Of a stretch of DNA of 40,615 nt, positions 39,532-40,615 are shown one piece after another. Within the stretch, counting starts at the first letter, position 1. The number at the start of each line of letters is the position of its first letter. The stretch lies in assembly GCA_008086245.1 (NCBI GenBank), contig VSIX01000040.1, positions 1-40,615 of the forward strand. Direction: 5' to 3'. The translations under genes and the position numbers were made by a program. The notes beneath the pieces were generated by a model. It saw only the letters and a program-made list of their open reading frames with translations, was not told where the DNA came from and ran no database searches. The stretch is from Candidatus Mcinerneyibacterium aminivorans. Its GTDB lineage: Bacteria > Macinerneyibacteriota > Macinerneyibacteria > Macinerneyibacteriales > Macinerneyibacteriaceae.

Positions 39532-40149
39532 TTAAGCATTGTTCTCTGATGAATTAAAAATATATAATATTGTGCCATTCGCTCCCGGAACAGCTCCTTT
39601 TATAAACAAAAGATTTCTTTCTTCGTCTTTTTTAACCACTTCCAGGTTTTCTATAGTACGATATTTATTTCCCATCTGTCCAGCCATGGGCATTCCTTTT
39701 ACAACTTTTGCAGGATCTGCACTCGCTCCAATGGATCCGGGCGCCCTGTGAAAATGGGAGCCATGTGTTTTTCTTCCAGTTGAAGCTTTATATCTTTTTA
39801 TTGTACCCTGAAAACCTTTACCTTTTGTTTTACCTCTTATTTTAACAAATTTTGAAATATCTTCAAAATCTATACTGTCACCAATATTATATTTATCTAC
39901 ATCCAGATCTTTGAATTCCTTTAAATGTTTTTTGGGTTCAATTTCTTTCTTCTCAAATGCCTTTTTTTGAGGCTTTTTTATATTTTTTGCATTTCCATAT
40001 CCAAGCTGAACTGCATTATAGCCGTGCTTATCTTCTGTTTTAAGTTCGGTTACTATAACCCCTTCAACATCTATAACTGAAACAGGAATCTGTTTACCTT
40101 TTTCAGTAATAATTTGAGTCATACCTAATTTTTTTCCTAGAATTCCCAT
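39532..40149 (-). CDS. rplC: 50S ribosomal protein L3
   Basis: A 205-residue early-assembly protein starting MGILGKKLGMTQIITEKGKQ and containing the central loop GRKTHGSHFHRAPGSIGASA and VVKGMPMAGQMG. Confidence 0.98.
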   Translation of the reverse strand: MGILGKKLGMTQIITEKGKQIPVSVIDVEGVIVTELKTEDKHGYNAVQLGYGNAKNIKKPQKKAFEKKEIEPKKHLKEFKDLDVDKYNIGDSIDFEDISKFVKIRGKTKGKGFQGTIKRYKASTGRKTHGSHFHRAPGSIGASADPAKVVKGMPMAGQMGNKYRTIENLEVVKKDEERNLLFIKGAVPGANGTILYIFNSSENNA

Positions 40150-40161
40150 ATTATAACCTCC

Positions 40162-40476
40162 CTATTTAGATAATTTAATCTCCACATCAACCCCTGATGG
40201 GAGGTCAACTCTCATTAAAGCATCCATAGTTTTCGGACTAGGTTCTAATATATCTAACAACCTTTTATGTTCTTTTAGTTCAAACTGTTCCCTACTTGTT
40301 TTATTAACATGAGGAGAACGCAAAACTGTGAACCTACTTGTTTTTGTAGGTAAAGGAATGGGGCCAGCTACATTTGCTCCATTTTTCTTTGCAGTTTCAA
40401 CGATCTTCTCAACAGATTTATCCAATAACTTATGGTCGAAACCTTTCATTTTAATTCTTACTTTCTGTCTTTCCAT
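40162..40476 (-). CDS. rpsJ: 30S ribosomal protein S10
   Basis: A 104-residue head protein, also the NusB partner NusE in antitermination. [40 protein letters not shown] and [18 protein letters not shown] are standard. It opens the S10 gene series, 16 bases after tuf. Confidence 0.98.
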   Translation of the reverse strand: MERQKVRIKMKGFDHKLLDKSVEKIVETAKKNGANVAGPIPLPTKTSRFTVLRSPHVNKTSREQFELKEHKRLLDILEPSPKTMDALMRVDLPSGVDVEIKLSK

Positions 40477-40492
40477 CTATCTACACCACCTT

Positions 40493-40615
40493 TTATTCAA
40501 TTACTTTGGAAACAACACCGGCACCTACGGTTTTTCCACCTTCTCTTATCGCAAATCTCAATCCTTCTTCCAGTGCCACAGGATGTATCAATTCTACGCT
40601 CATTTCTATATTATC
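40493..40615 (-). CDS. tuf: elongation factor Tu, C-terminal end only
   Basis: Forty codons plus stop are inside the window; the gene continues beyond its right edge. The visible end reads [20 protein letters not shown], then [20 protein letters not shown] and TAA, the highly conserved barrel-domain terminus of EF-Tu. Position before rpsJ is the usual str-S10 junction. Confidence 0.96.
   Translation of the reverse strand, partial: DNIEMSVELIHPVALEEGLRFAIREGGKTVGAGVVSKVIE

Overview
The window comes from a low-GC bacterium whose genes use strong AGGAGG-type ribosome binding sites and sigma-70-like TTGACA/TATAAT promoters. Several genes point to a two-membrane (LPS-type) envelope: an ADP-heptose epimerase (hldD), a FecR-domain periplasmic protein and a beta-barrel-like protein ending in Phe. 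An electron transfer flavoprotein of the type found in bifurcating complexes, a K+-dependent membrane pyrophosphatase with Na+-pump features and a MutL/GlmL-type ATPase suggest an anaerobe that ferments amino acids or peptides. The phylum cannot be fixed from the sequence alone.

Layout. 1-1580 (+): the end of an AMIN/SH3 gene overlapping an NlpC/P60 endopeptidase gene, closed by a hairpin. 1634-4352 (-): hppA and a small orphan gene, each with its own promoter. 4585-4656 (+): tRNA-Asn. 4657-5735: a gene-free kilobase holding a terminator-like hairpin and a heptanucleotide tandem array interrupted by two different miniature inverted-repeat elements. 5736-7004 (+): hpt and a sirtuin. 7001-9861 (-): a FecR/beta-barrel operon. 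10349-13798 (-): a four-gene envelope and peptide operon (membrane protein, M19 dipeptidase, hldD, M55 D-aminopeptidase). A second copy of one miniature element (13887-14272) lies just upstream of this operon's promoter. 14348-17970 (-): etfB-etfA-acyl-CoA dehydrogenase. 18057-20492 (-): lon. 20695-24916 (-): an operon of two small uncharacterised proteins, a MutL/GlmL-family ATPase, a KOW-tailed protein and cytidine deaminase. 24979-25143 (-): tRNA-Met and initiator tRNA. 25155-40615 (-): a compact tuf-S10-spc-alpha ribosomal supercluster from the end of tuf to rplQ, with secY, adk, map, infA, rpmJ and rpoA in the usual places and a DivIC/FtsB-like gene overlapping rplQ.

Most of the right-hand 25 kb is conserved housekeeping DNA. 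The two most informative regions are the MutL-family operon, which has no B12 mutase subunits beside it, and the 4.93-5.66 kb interval. There, removing each miniature element plus one 4-bp duplication restores an uninterrupted 7-bp-period array, so the insertion sites can be read to the base.
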